64,000 nt of DNA from Tenrec ecaudatus (lineage: Eukaryota > Chordata > Mammalia > Afrosoricida > Tenrecidae): positions 5,095,983 through 5,159,982 of the forward strand of contig NC_134541.1 in the NCBI RefSeq assembly GCF_050624435.1, written 5' to 3'. The notes under the pieces are model-generated. The model was not told where the DNA came from. It did not search any database and worked only from the letters and a program-made list of their open reading frames with translations. The translations under genes were made by a program, and so were the position numbers. Shown here piece after piece: positions 53,690 through 64,000 of the stretch; positions within the stretch are counted from its first letter, which is position 1, and the number at the start of each line of letters is the position of its first letter.

Positions 53690-54235
53690 CAGTTGAGTCA
53701 CACTAATGTTTTGCTTTCCCAGAGTTCATGGTGCCGCGGGTTAGGCGTTGGGCTGTCTTCTCCAGTGTAGATTTTACGGTCTTGCAAATCCTATTTCTCC
53801 TCGATGACTATAAGTCAGAAGCCGCTGGGCAGTGCAAGTCTTATAGTTTGGTGGGTGACAAGGAAGTGTGCATTCGGGGACAGGTGTTGCCACCACGACC
53901 ATGCACCTGCTCACGCAGCCATCTCAGTGCACCAGTTTTGGGGAGAAAAAAAACCCCAGCATGCCTCGCTTGCCCCACACACCTTTCCTGACCTCGTTCC
54001 ATGCGACTTCTTTTTGTTTCTGAGAATGAAGAGGGACATGACAGGACAGCAAGTTGATGATGTAGACAAGGTGAAGAAGCAAACGAGGGCGGTGCTGTCA
54101 GCCATCCAAAGAGATGAGTTTGAAACATGTTTCCAAGAATGGAATTGCCGATTTGACAAATGCATTAAGTGTAATAGAGAGTACTTTGAAGGTGATAAGG
54201 TTGTTTTGTAAAACAAACAAACAAAAGACCAAATT
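53690..54235 (+). mobile_element. Mariner transposase remnant, longest copy
   Basis: An open stretch (53804-54211) reads HAPAHAAISVHQF, FPDLVPCDFFLFLRMK and FETCFQEWNCRFDKCI, the C-terminal third of a mariner transposase with its DFFLF hallmark. The conserved proline-aspartate block is kept, but the N-terminal DNA-binding part and the first catalytic Asp region are absent or unreadable. Inactive. Confidence 0.8.
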
Positions 54236-54490
54236 AAATGCATAGCTTTGAAAAAAATATCCCCTTTTGGGGGGTGGAGGGTGTAGAGGCCACCCATCTA
54301 TTTTCAGTTCCCTTCAGTAGATGGTGTAAACTTGGGGGTCCATCTTCATTCTTCTCTGTGTGGCGTCCAGATACACCTGGTGTAGCAGCACTGTTCTGCT
54401 CGTTGAGTGAATTGACACCTGGTTGGTCACCAAAGAGCTGACGGGGCATGTGAGGGTCTATTTCTGGACTCTTCATTCTATCCCATCAGT

Positions 54491-54570
54491 CCATCTGTCT
54501 GTCCTTGGATCAGGCCCACACCTGCATGGCCCATCTGTCTGTCCTTGGATCAGGCTCACATCTGCATGAC
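54491..54570 (+). repeat. 40-bp perfect-register tandem duplication
   Basis: Two 40-base units starting CCATCTGTCTGTCCTTGGAT at 54491 and 54531 differ at a few positions; inside L1 DNA. Confidence 0.9.
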
Positions 54571-54589
54571 CATTTTGCAATAAAACCAA

Positions 54590-54735
54590 AAGCCAAAGCC
54601 ACTGCCACCGAGTCCGCTCTGACTCATTGAGACTCTAGAGAGGGCTCCCGAGGTTGTAAATCTTTCTGGGAGCAGACAGCCTCATCTTTCTCCCAAGGAA
54701 CGTCTGGTGGGTTTGCACCTCTGACCGTGTTGCAC
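54590..54735 (-). repeat. SINE, antisense, partial
   Basis: CACTGCCACCGAGTCCGCTC to GTCTGGTGGGTTTGCACC. Confidence 0.75.
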
Positions 54736-56405
54736 GGTTTTTGCTGTTGTTCTCAAATCACTTCTGACTCTGAGCAGCCCTGTGTACAGAGAACGAAAGT
54801 CCCCTCGGCCCTGTGCCAGCCTCACAATCCTTGCTGTGTTTGAGCCCATTGCTGCAGTCCAGTATCGGTCCATCTTGGCCAGGGTCTTCTTTCCCCAGCC
54901 CCTCTACCTTACCAAGCACCATGTCCCTCGCCAGGCACCGGTCTCTCCAGAGAACATGTCCAAAGTAGGTGAGACAAAGTCACCTGCCTCACTCCTCAGG
55001 AGCATTCTGGCTGGACTTCTTCCGAGACAGGTCTATGTTCTTTGGGCAGTGCTTGGCACTTTCAGTACTCTTCCCCAGGGCCATCTTCCAGGTGCCCCAG
55101 ATGGTCTTGGGTCTTCCTTACGCAGCATCCAGCACGCGCACGGAAAAGACCACATTTTGGGTCAGGCACAGGTTGTCCTGAGAGTGACACCTTGCACTTC
55201 AACGCTTTATTTATTTTTAAAATCATTTTATTGGGGGCTCTTACAGCTCTTATAACATCCCAGGCATCAATGGTATCAATTTGTACACATGTTGCCATTA
55301 TCATTTCCAAAACATTTTCTACTTGAGCCCTTGGTATAAGCTCCTCCCCCCACCCCCACCAACCCTCATGAATCCTTGATCAATTATATATTATTATTAC
55401 TTCATATCTTACACTTTCCATTGTCTCCCTTCACCCACATTTCTGTTGTTTGTCCCCTTTGGGGGGGAGGTGGCTATATATAGCCAATCTTGTGATGGGC
55501 AACCCTTTTCCCCCTCCCCCCCAGCCATCTCCCTCCCCTGATGATATCGCCGTTCCCCTACTGTTCCTGAGGTGTTTAACTGTCCTGAATTCCATGTGTC
55601 GAGAGCTCGTACCTGTACCGATGTGTGTACTCTGGTCTAGCAGGATTTGTAAGGTCGAACTGGGTCATGGCAGTGGAGGGGTGCGGGGAGGAAGCATTCA
55701 GGAACTAGAGGAATGATGTGTTTCATCGGTGCTATACTGCACCCTGGTTGAATTGTCCCTTCCTTGTAGCCCTTCTGTGGGGGGACGTCCAATTGTCTAC
55801 AGGTAGGCTTTGGGTCTCCACCCCAACCTCCCTCATTCACATCAATGTAATTGTTTGTTTTGGATCTTTTGGAACCTGATACTTGATCCCATTGACGCCT
55901 CGTGATCACACAGGCTGGTGTGTTTCTTCCATGAGGGCTGATCTGCTTTCCTGTTGGCAGTCTGCTTGTTTAACTTCAAGCCTTTAAGACCCCAGACGTT
56001 ATATCTTTTGATAGCCGGGCACCATCCGCTCTCTTCACCACATTTGCTTATACACCCATTTTGTCTTCAGCAATCGTGTCAGGAAGGTGAGTGTCCAAGA
56101 GTGCCAGGTTATCAGAACAAAGTGTTCTTGTGTTACGTAAGGGAGGCCTTGAGTAGAGGCCCAAAGTCTGTCTGCTATCTCAATACGTAACATATAAGTA
56201 TATGTACATTGGTCTCTATCCCCTTCATGATAAATTAGTATGCTTACATATATCTGCTTTAAAGAGGCCTTGGCAGCAGGTTTGTCCAATGCGACGCGTT
56301 GTTTGGTTTCTTGACTGCTGCTTCCATGAACATTAACTGTGGATCTAAGTCAACAGGAATCCTTGACACCTGGAATCTTTCCTCCATTTATCATGATGTC
56401 ATCTG
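54735..56405 (-). mobile_element. RTE-type LINE, antisense, interrupted by an L1
   Basis: RTE blocks at 54735-55205 (TACCAAGCACCATGTCCC, AGGAGCATTCTGG, GGGTCAGGCACAGG) resume at 56257-56405 (TTTAAAGAGGCC, TTTCTTGACTGCTGCTTCCATG) exactly where the reverse transcriptase sequence should continue. No intact enzyme. Confidence 0.75.
55208..56256 (-). mobile_element. L1 3' end inserted in the RTE, antisense, about 1 kb
   Basis: TTTTAAAATCATTTTATTGGGGG at the left, then the same block order as 36945-37680, continuing further (TTTAAGACCCCAGACG, GATAGCCGGGCACC). CTTTA occurs at both junctions as a possible target duplication. Confidence 0.7.
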
Positions 56406-58540
56406 CTCTCCACAGCCAGACCACCTATCCTGCCCAGGCCTCCACTGATCCTCAGAGTTAAGCAGGGTCCAACCGGTTAGTACGTGAATAAGAGAGCAGC
56501 CCTTTGTGCTGGGCCCTTCGAATTCCACAGTGGTCCTGGGAGAGGGTTCTCTGAGACTTTCCAGCGTCTGTCTCTGAGATTCCAGAACTCCAGGAAGGGC
56601 TTCAGAAACAAGGCAGCAGGAGGAACCAGAACATCCCACCATCACCCTCAAACACCCACCCTGCCGGGGGCCACCCACACACACCCCACGCTCACATCCA
56701 CTGGCTCCGGGCTACCCTGCTGTTCATGGCGCCCCACGCATCCTCACACACAGGTGCTCACACGGGCAGCAGCCAGCCCGGGGGTAGTCTGGGATACCTC
56801 ACAAGGGCACCCTAGCATCTCTAGGCTAATAGGTGAGTGGAAGGGTGGGACAACAGGGCCTTGGGGATAGAGGGACCCCTCCCTCTCTCAGGAACTTGGT
56901 GCTCAAACAAGCAGACTTTACAAGTCAGGAGTGTGTTGGGTCTCCTGTGAACAGGCTTCCATGCTGGAGCTCAGAGACCCCCAGGCCCTCCTCTCCACGG
57001 CCAGGACAGCTCGCCACACACCATATCCCTCTTGCTCTTTTTTTCCCCCACAGCTCTGCCGAGGGAAGATTCGTGGTGTACCCATTTTAAGGGTGAGAAA
57101 GCCGAGGCTTGGGTCCACAAAGCCACCCTGAGGACTGAAACCTGGCAGACTAGCTCCAGCAATGGCGTCTACACACACTGCTCTGGGTAGCCCCACCCTA
57201 CAGCTTCCCAAAGCTCGGCCTGTCTCCTGCTGGCCATGCCGGGACCCTCCTCCCCACCAGAGGGAAGTCACCAAGACTAGGGAGGCCCCTCCCCATACAG
57301 CATCTGTCTGGCTGCCACAAAGCCCGGGGCCACCTTGTGCTGTCGCCTCTGACCGTGTCAGGGGTGTGTCCCCCTGCATCTCCCACCCAACCTGAGTGAC
57401 ACCACTGAGCCGGGCCCCGGTGACACCACGCTGGCCTTCAGAGACAAAGCCATCACTGTGGGGTGGGGTGGGCTCCTGCCCAGGGCCTGGCCATCCTCTT
57501 GAGCCCCCAAGGCCTCCCACTCTGGGCCTTGGCCAGCCTTGGCCCACAGACCAGGGCTGATCCAGGTGACTGGTGCCCCCAGCTCATGCTGAGCAGGGTG
57601 GCCATGCCCTCAGCCAGGGAACACTGGCTCCCTCCCCCCACCAGGGGTGCTGGGCACTCCAAGCAGACAGTGGGGAGGGAGACCTTCTGGACGGCCCCCT
57701 GCAGGCACACGGGGCTGCCGGGTCACGGTCAGGCTTGTCAGACTGCGAGGAGGACAGGGTGAGCGGGCCCTGCTGGGCTGGCCACGGGCAGGCCTTATTT
57801 GGTAAGAGCTCGTGTTGGCTGCCCTGCAGGAACTGATCCACCCCCAGGAGGCTGCCCCACCCAGCCACCGCCTGCCCACCTGCCTCCTCACCGGCCTGTG
57901 GCCCGTGGGCAGTGGGTGGGGACAGACGCTGGCCCAGTGGGACTCCAAGGCCAGAGGGTGAGGGATTCCCTGGCTTTTGCCCATATATGGCTGAGGCGAG
58001 GCCCGAGGCCCGGGAGGTATTGTTTGAAGAGGGTGTTTGGCACCGGGCGCCAATGCCGAAGATTCTTGTGAAAACCTGGCAAGGAGATTGTTTGACAGCC
58101 CCGACAATGTGCTGGAGGCCCAGGGAACCCTCCCCACCCCCACCCACCCAGCCTGCCTGGCGAGGGCACATGACAGCCGCTGCCCTGCCCGCGCTCTGGC
58201 AGCCAGGCCCCCCCAGGGCGGAGGAGGGGTGGGGAGGACAGGCAAGCCGAGGACATGGGGTGGGGGGTGGGGGTTCAGCCCTGGTGAGCAGTTCATTCCC
58301 ACTGGGCCTCCGGCCCTGAGCCTCCCTCTGTGGGCATGGACATGGACGGGGGCAGTGTGGGGTTGCCCACGGCAAGCAGCCAGCACCAAGAACTGGGTCC
58401 ATGTCCCACGCTGCCTCCATGACTTGAGAGGACCTGGCAGGCGAGGTTCCTCGGACCCTGGTGACAGCTGAGGCCGGACAGCAGCTCAGGCGCTTCACCA
58501 CCACTGTGACACCATACGCCACAGGCCAGCACCTGCTCAT
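56406..58540. other. SINE-free GC-rich unique block with a CArG box
   Basis: About 2 kb with no recognised SINE or LINE apart from a possible MIR scrap at 57045-57140. Long open frames on both strands (for example minus 57584-58552) come from low stop density, show no domain and contradict each other. It contains CCATATATGG at 57981-57990. Confidence 0.5.
57981..57990. promoter_or_regulatory. Perfect CArG box CCATATATGG
   Basis: Exact palindromic SRF consensus CC(A/T)6GG in otherwise GC-rich unique DNA. Function inferred only. Confidence 0.45.
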
Positions 58541-59037
58541 CACTCCCTCCATCCCTCCCTCTCTCTACCCATCCTTCCCGTCCTCCCTCCCTTCCTCCAG
58601 CCCTTCATCCACCTATCCTCCCTCCCTCTATCCCTCCCTCCCTCCATCCATCCATCAATCCCTCCATCCATCCATCAATCCCTCCCTCCATCCATCAATT
58701 CCTCCCTCCAGCCATCCATCCATCAATCCCTCCCTCCATCCATCCATCCTCCCTCCCTCCCTCCATCCCTTCGTCCATCCATCCTTCTATCCCTCTACCC
58801 ATCAATCCCTCCCTCCATCCATCTCCCTTCCTCCATCCCTTCATCCATCCATCCATCCCTCCCTCTATCCCTCCCTCCATCCATCCATCCCTCCATCCAT
58901 TCACCCCTCCATCCATCTATCTATCCCTCCCTCCATCCCTCCATTCCTCTATCCATCTCTCCTCCCCTCCTTCCACCCCTCCTCCCCTCCCTCCATCCAC
59001 CCATCCCTCCTTTGACCCCTCCCTCTCCATCTACAGC
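58541..59037 (+). repeat. CCAT/CCCT-rich satellite, about 500 bp
   Basis: Irregular tandem CCATCCAT and CCCTCCCT units, pyrimidine-rich on the + strand, with higher-order units such as CAATCCCTCCATCCAT repeated. It translates in all frames as low-complexity Pro/Ser. Confidence 0.92.
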
Positions 59038-59124
59038 TCACCAGGACTCTGTTCCGACCCAAAGACCAGTGGCACCGTCGGGAAGAGGGGAAGGGCGGCG
59101 CCCCAGGCAGAGAACTCATTCTGA

Positions 59125-59320
59125 TGCCAGGGTTAAGTGCTCAGCTACTTATCGAAAGGTCGGCGGTTCCAACCCACCAGCTGCTCCAAGGGGGCGGTGA
59201 GGTTGTCTGCCTCCATGGAGATGTCAGTCACGGAAACCCAGTGGGGCAGTTTTCTCTGTCCGAGAGGATGACAGAGTCGGAACCAGCCTATGTGGAGAGG
59301 CAGGGAGTTCCTGGCTGTGC
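59125..59320 (+). repeat. SINE
   Basis: Starts within the head; B-box GGTCGGCGGTTCCAACCC; tail GACAGAGTCGGAACC. Confidence 0.75.
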
Positions 59321-59394
59321 CAGGTAATCAGAGGGGTGGAGGGGGATGGGGTCAGAGGTTGGTTGGTCGGTCGGGGGTGGGTCACAGTGCCTCA

Positions 59395-59535
59395 GAGCGG
59401 GTAGTGGGCAGGTGGGTTGAGGGCCGGGAGCCACGGGAGGAAACCAAGGCTCTGAGAGAAGTCACCTGCCCCATGTCACTCAGCTAATATAGGATGGGAG
59501 TGTCTTGTCTGATGCCACAGCCAGGCCCACACAGA
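59395..59535 (-). repeat. MIR, antisense
   Basis: GAGAGAAGTCACCTGCCCC and TCACTCAGCTAATATAGG are the antisense MIR core. Confidence 0.65.
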
Positions 59536-60234
59536 ACCCTGCAGCCTAGGCAGGGGAGGGGCACAGCCCAGTGACCCAAAGGGTGGCTGACCTTGTCCCC
59601 TCCCATGTCCAGTCCACTGTTGCTTTACCATGGGAGTCTCCTGTGGGTAAATGACCAGCAGGGAAGTCCTGCCTTCCAGGACATCCAGCTGACCAGGGCA
59701 GGGAGGGGTCACTCCATGCAGGTGGCCAGCCCAGGGGCTCCAGGCACTGCCTGGCACTCAGGCAGAGAGGAGCGGACAGGATAACCAGATGCCCTTCCTC
59801 ACCCGTTCCTCCCCACCTGCACACCTGGCCACCCGCCCACCTCCGCCTAGCCGGGGAAGGGCCCAGAGGAGAGGAAAGCAAACAGCGGCCTCCCGCCGGT
59901 GCCTGGGCAACCAGCGGCCTGCTCCTGGCCAGGGACAACCAGCAAGGGGTGCGGGGGGCAGAGCTGCCCTGCCAGGGATCCGCCTCAGCACACACAACAA
60001 GGGAACAGAGGACCAGCTGGGTGAGAAGCCACACAGCCCTGCCCTTGGATGCGAGGGTCTGTGACCTTGAGCAAGCATCTCCGCCGTCTGGGCCTCCATT
60101 GCCCCCTTGGCACAAGGGAAAAGCCACAAGGGCCGGCCCAGGCTGGGTGATGAGCTGCTCCCCAAGGACTAGCTTGATCGCAGTTGCAACAGCAGCTGTG
60201 GGCTGCTTTGTGGGTGCTCCCTCCCCAAAACCAC
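59536..60234 (+). other. Unassigned intergenic with MIR scrap
   Basis: 60050-60125 (GTCTGTGACCTTGAGCAAGC) is MIR. A minus-strand frame of 235 codons has no domain. Confidence 0.45.
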
Positions 60235-60320
60235 ACTGGCTGCTTCGGGTCAAGCCGGTTCCAACTCACAGTGACCCTACAGCGCGGGGTAGACCAGGCT
60301 AACTCTGTAAAGGTTCCGGG
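60235..60320 (-). repeat. SINE scrap, antisense
   Basis: TCAAGCCGGTTCCAACTCACAGTGACC; the body is cut after AACTCTGTAAAGG. Confidence 0.55.
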
Positions 60321-60499
60321 AGAGCCCAGCTACCACCCCAATCCACCCCCCCCCCCCCACTCCAGATTAGCGCTTTGCCCAGGGTTCCCTCTGAGGCACG
60401 CCAAACACTCCGGGGATTTGTTTTCTTGGTTCCCAGGTTTTGGTTCCGGTTTCCCCATGTCTGTCTTGTCAGCTTTGAGTGTCTGTTCTGCTGCCTGGC

Positions 60500-60715
60500 A
60501 GCCCTGGGGCGCAGTAGGTCCCATGCATGTTGGGCTGCTAAGCAGGTCAGCAGTTTGAACCCACCAGCCGCTCCCAGGAAGGAAGATGAGGCTTTCTACG
60601 CCTGTGAAGAGTTACAATCTCCGAAACCCACAGGGGCAGTTCTTCCCATGTCCCACAGGGCCGCTGTGAGTCAGAAGTATTGGATGGCCGTGAGTTTGCT
60701 TTGTTTCTCGTTCTG
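60500..60715 (+). repeat. SINE, full length
   Basis: GCCCTGGGGCGCAGTAGG head, B-box GGTCAGCAGTTTGAACCC, tail GTCAGAAGTATTGGATGGCC. Confidence 0.82.
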
Positions 60716-61640
60716 TGTTGGTAAGGTCTGGGTCCTACCCCCTAGTCTACCGTCACTATGAAGCGTAACTGCCTACAGTTGTCCAGCCTCCTAGTCTGGT
60801 GTGTGGCACCTGGAGTCTTAAAAGCTTACCAGCAACCACCAAGACCCAGCGGCTCACCTAGCACAGCAGAGCACGGGACTCCGGACCCACGGGAGGAAAT
60901 GGGCTGCAGGTGCGACTAAGCTTCCCCGCTATGACTCCCGTTACCATGAGACCAGAAGAATCAGACGGTGCCCGGCTCCCGCCATGGAATGTTCTGCTCA
61001 TGGACCCAACAGACAGCCTGATTCCACTGGGAGAACAGTGTGCGTGCGCAGGCCTTCAGACTCCTAGGACTCAGACTTACTGGGTCCGTTGAGGCTGGGG
61101 GAATCCCTGAATGTTGCCTCTTTGAACCTTGAACTGAACCCACCCCACAGAGTCATGGTTAAACTAGACGGAGAGAGAGCCTTTGCTGGGGACCCAGCCC
61201 TCTCCCAAAGCAGCATCCACTTGAGTTCGAACAGGCTGAGGCCCATCTTCAGCCCCGAGGAGCATCCAGAGGGGCAGAGACCGCGGGCACGGTGCGGAGA
61301 GAAGGCTGTGGCCCAGGGGAGCATGTCACAGTGTCTGTCGTGGGGTCTGTCAGGCGGACTTGGTGGATGGCGTGTTTGGTGGCATGCACTGTCAGCAGAA
61401 ATGGAGGGTGTGAACAACAGAGAGAGCACAGCGCACCATCACTTCCCTGAGCCTCGGAGGGGGGAGCAAGAGCTGTCACCAGGTCAGATCTGACCTCTCA
61501 CGGGCGTTGGTACGCAGTTAATAATAATTATTATTGCAGAGAGGGTCTGAGTCTCAGCCTTCTGGAGACTTGTCCTGCTGAGGAAACAGGGACAAAGAGC
61601 CTCCATGACCCACTCTCACAAGATGGGCTTGGTGATCAGA
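60716..61640. other. Unassigned intergenic; 16-bp palindrome at 61481
   Basis: AGGTCAGATCTGACCT at 61481-61496 is two inverted AGGTCA half-sites four bases apart. Short AATAATTATTATT run at 61521. No gene. Confidence 0.4.
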
Positions 61641-61760
61641 AGAGCTGGGTTAAGAGTCTTGGCTGTGTGACCTCAGGCCAGGGGCTGACCCTCTGTGACG
61701 ATGATGATGATGGGAGCCGTCTTCCCCGTGCAGAGCTGCTGAGAGGTGGGAGACCATGAC
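61641..61760 (+). repeat. MIR
   Basis: AGAGCTGGGTTAAGAGTCTTGGCTGTGTGACC is the MIR core; GAT repeat at 61698-61712 marks its 3' part. Confidence 0.65.
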
Positions 61761-61834
61761 CACCACAGAGAAGAGGGCCTACGCCAGGGGTAGGCAGCAA
61801 GTCTGGCCCACCACCTGTCTGCGTAAAGAACGCT

Positions 61835-62080
61835 CTATTGGAGCACCCACAACCCATGGCCGCCATGTTGGTCCCACTCACAGCCGCCCTCCAGGGCAGG
61901 GTGGATTCACGCCCCGCCCTAGGATTTCCAAGGACATCCATCATCCTACAGAAGCAAACTGCCACATCCGTCTCCCACAGGTTCGAACCGCTGGCCTCTC
62001 TGTTTTTGGCCGAGCCACGGTGCTGCCTGCACATGCCCTCCGACAGGTTGTCCGGGCTGCTCTGGACGGTCAGGCCGCAG
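61835..62080 (-). repeat. SINE, antisense, diverged
   Basis: GGATTTCCAAGGACATCCATC, then B-box CAGGTTCGAACCGCTGGCC, then GAGCCACGGTGCTGCC head. Confidence 0.6.
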
Positions 62081-62599
62081 GTCAGCACTGGTGGGTGGAG
62101 CCGCTGCGCCCGCAGGGAAGGGAGGAGGTGGGGGCTCTAGGCCGGCTCTGACCCATAGCACCCCATGTCCAGGTCCCACCCTGGGGACTCTGGCTGAGTG
62201 GGCAGGTGGGGCTCTCATGACCGGCCAAGGGGAGAACTATCGAGGGACACAAAGGAGGAAGGAGAAGCATGAAGGGACAGAGAACCAGCGCCCCGGGGCC
62301 CCTCACGGCATGAGGAGGATGGGAAGGACTCCAGTCGGGTCCGGAAGCATGTCTCCTAGGCTGGACTTGGGGTGGGGAGGGGATTCCAGAACACCAGAGA
62401 CCCAGGGATGGGCAGTGGGGGGGAGGGGGGAGCTCTCCATTGTGGTCAATCTCCATCTGCTCTATCACTTGGTTCACGTTTTTCTTTAAAATGACTTCTT
62501 GGGGGGGTGTTTGTTTGTTGCATGTTTGTTAGTGTTTTGCTTGGGCTTGAACTCGTTCATCAGCCACGTGAATGGACAACCAGTGTCACGTGCCGTGAA
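62081..62599. other. Unassigned intergenic
   Basis: G-rich at 62380-62435; nothing coding. Confidence 0.45.
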
Positions 62600-62785
62600 C
62601 AGAGCCACCACCCTCAGCTGTCACCGTCACCCGACTCATGGCAGTCTGTCAGAGAACAGAACCTCCCCTGAGGGCTCTGAGACTGTAAATCCTCCTGGGA
62701 GGGGACAGCTGAATCCTTCTCCCTCGGAGCGGCTGGTGGGTTTGAACTGCCCACCTGTCCACTAGCGTCCCCATGGCTAACCCAG
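62600..62785 (-). repeat. SINE, antisense
   Basis: GCCACCACCCTCAGCTGTC to CTGGTGGGTTTGAACTGCCC. Confidence 0.7.
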
Positions 62786-64000
62786 TGTGCTCCCAATAGA
62801 TGATGACTCTCGAAATGTGCACTGTGAACACGGCAGCTGCCACGGCCCGCTCTGAGCGATGACCTGAGGCCTCCTCGCTCACTGAGAGAAACCCAGACAC
62901 CAGTGGGGGCTGTAGTGAGGGCCGGAGCCCCAGAGACACCCGTCAGGACCGGAGTCCCTGCCCAGGAGTGGGTGCACGCACACCCACACGCAGCAGCACC
63001 CTGGGACCCAGAGAGTTTGGGGGCCAGATCCTGGTCCTCAAATGTCCAGCCCAACCCCATTCTTTCAGAGATGGGGAAACCAAGACCCCAAGAAAAGGAG
63101 TCACCGGCTCCCCCGCACATGTGTGGCTTGCAGTCAGCTCTCCCACCAGCCGTGGCGGTGCTGCCCGATGCCCCACCCGAGAAATGTCCCTCTGCTGTCT
63201 CCTGCTGGGTGGCAGACACCCTGACCTCTGCCCTGTGCTGCCAAGGGCATCTCTCAAGGGTCAAGTGGCTTTTCCTTCATCTACAGGTGCCCCGCCGCCT
63301 CTGCCTCCAGCAACCTCCAGGCCCTGGAATTCTGCCCAGAGAGAGGGGCCGGGTTTTCAGACGTCAGGGAGAGGATGCCAGGGAGGGATAGACGCCACGG
63401 TTCCTGGGCAAACAAACACACACAGAGAATGTGCCACCTGCGGCAGGGGGCTGTGCGGGCACCCCTGAGACCTCGCCAATGGCAGGTCTCCAGACAACGA
63501 AGATGCTGGCTCGCCCACATTCCAGAGCCGCAGGCTGGGGCCTGCCTGCCGGGCAACGGGCTCTGGCTTCGCCCCAGGCACAAGGGGAAAGAACATTTCC
63601 GTCATCTAGTCACACAGTCCTGGTTACAGCTCTGCTGTCCCCTGGTGCTCAGCTGCTGGCCAGAAGGCTGGGAGGTCCACCCAGAGGTGCCACGGAAGAA
63701 AGGCCTGGCCACCTACTCCCCCCAAATCGTCCGTGGGGCACCCCATGCACACGCTTTATGCCACGCATGGGTGAACCTCGAGGACACCGGGTCTCAGGTT
63801 AGGATGTGGCTTATGGGAAATAAGCAAAAGCAGAGACCAAGTGTCCTTGATTGTCCCTGGGCTGCGGAGGAGGGGGTGAGGAGAGGGAAAGGGGAGGGTG
63901 GGGCTCTGTGTGAAGGGCACTGGGCTTACATCCACGGTTGGCGGAATCCTTTGGAAGGGAGCGCGAGATCCCGGAACAAGGGAAGGACCCAGGCAGTGCC
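62786..64000. other. Window end, intergenic with MIR and SINE scraps
   Basis: 63058-63130 (GAGATGGGGAAACCAAGACCCC) is antisense MIR; 63690-63780 has a SINE body piece (AAGAAAGGCCTGGCCACC). No exon of the neighbouring human gene RBM38 is recognisable. Confidence 0.45.

Larger units (their letters stand above)
52795..54580 (+). mobile_element. Old L1 3' UTR broken into pieces by younger insertions
   Basis: L1 pieces at 52795-53104 (GCTGAAGAATATCCCATCCTG), 53511-53650 (AGCCCTTTGCCCATTTTTAAAAG) and 54300-54580 (GAGGGTCTATTTCTGGACTC) are in the right order for one element. Between them lie an RTE end plus a SINE, then a mariner. Confidence 0.7.

Noticed and set aside
57257-57275. CTCF site CCACCAGAGGGAAGT
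   Set aside because: The GGC of the core is GGA; too weak to list as a site.
57584-58552. 322-codon minus-strand frame with overlapping frames on both strands
   Set aside because: Pro/Gly/Ala-rich without domain; other long frames overlap in every phase, as expected from base composition.
58461-59015. 184-codon Pro/Ser-rich repeat frame
   Set aside because: Pure translation of the CCAT/CCCT satellite.
58541-59037. CRISPR-like array
   Set aside because: Repeats are contiguous short units without spacers, in a mammalian genome.
59546-60253. 235-codon minus-strand frame
   Set aside because: No family resemblance and it contains part of a MIR.
62786-64000. Exons of RBM38 or PCK1, the human neighbours of CTCFL
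   Set aside because: No RNA-recognition motif or PEPCK sequence appears in any frame at either end of the window.

Overview
This window is vertebrate nuclear DNA from a placental mammal, most probably an afrotherian and best matched by a tenrec (Echinops-like). The evidence is the very dense tRNA-derived SINE with the afrotherian body, elephant/tenrec-type RTE LINE fragments, and SPIN-like hAT elements, which I recall as abundant in tenrec. The species call is inference; no bacterial, plasmid or viral gene system is present.

Only one protein-coding gene is supported. CTCFL (BORIS), the germline paralogue of the insulator protein CTCF, lies on the + strand from about 9.4 to 29.2 kb. I place a CpG-rich promoter with a non-coding first exon, then ten usable coding exons (one of them optional) and one ruined coding exon. 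The model without the optional exon gives a 569-residue protein; with it, 590. Exons 3 to 7 encode zinc fingers 1 to 8 with all zinc ligands intact.

The main discovery is exon-specific decay inside this gene. The exon that should encode the rest of finger 9, finger 10 and the start of finger 11 is recognisable at about 23064-23242. It carries three small deletions, in-frame stops, lost cysteines and lost splice sites. The preceding exon has also lost both cysteines of finger 9. All other exons keep open frames. Because the dead exon is flanked by phase-0 boundaries, skipping it leaves the frame open into the C-terminal exons. The simplest reading is a BORIS protein with eight fingers and no finger 9-11 module; a recent pseudogene is the alternative.

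Layout: 1-9.4 kb is upstream intergenic DNA with a mariner remnant split by a SPIN element, RTE and SINE copies, and six CTCF-like motifs at 8.99-9.38 kb just upstream of the promoter. 9.4-29.2 kb is CTCFL, with repeat-filled introns, a twin CTCF-like site in intron 6 and long CT/CA repeats after exon 9. 29.2-64 kb is gene-poor downstream DNA: SINEs, three related solo LTRs, L1 3' ends, nested LINE/DNA-transposon insertions, a GC-box minisatellite (47.55-47.72 kb), a CCAT-rich satellite (58.54-59.04 kb) and MIR relics. A few short stretches there hold factor-binding motifs (three CCAAT boxes, a perfect CArG box, a 16-bp palindrome). Repeat boundaries are approximate throughout, and family names are from memory of known families, not a database search.
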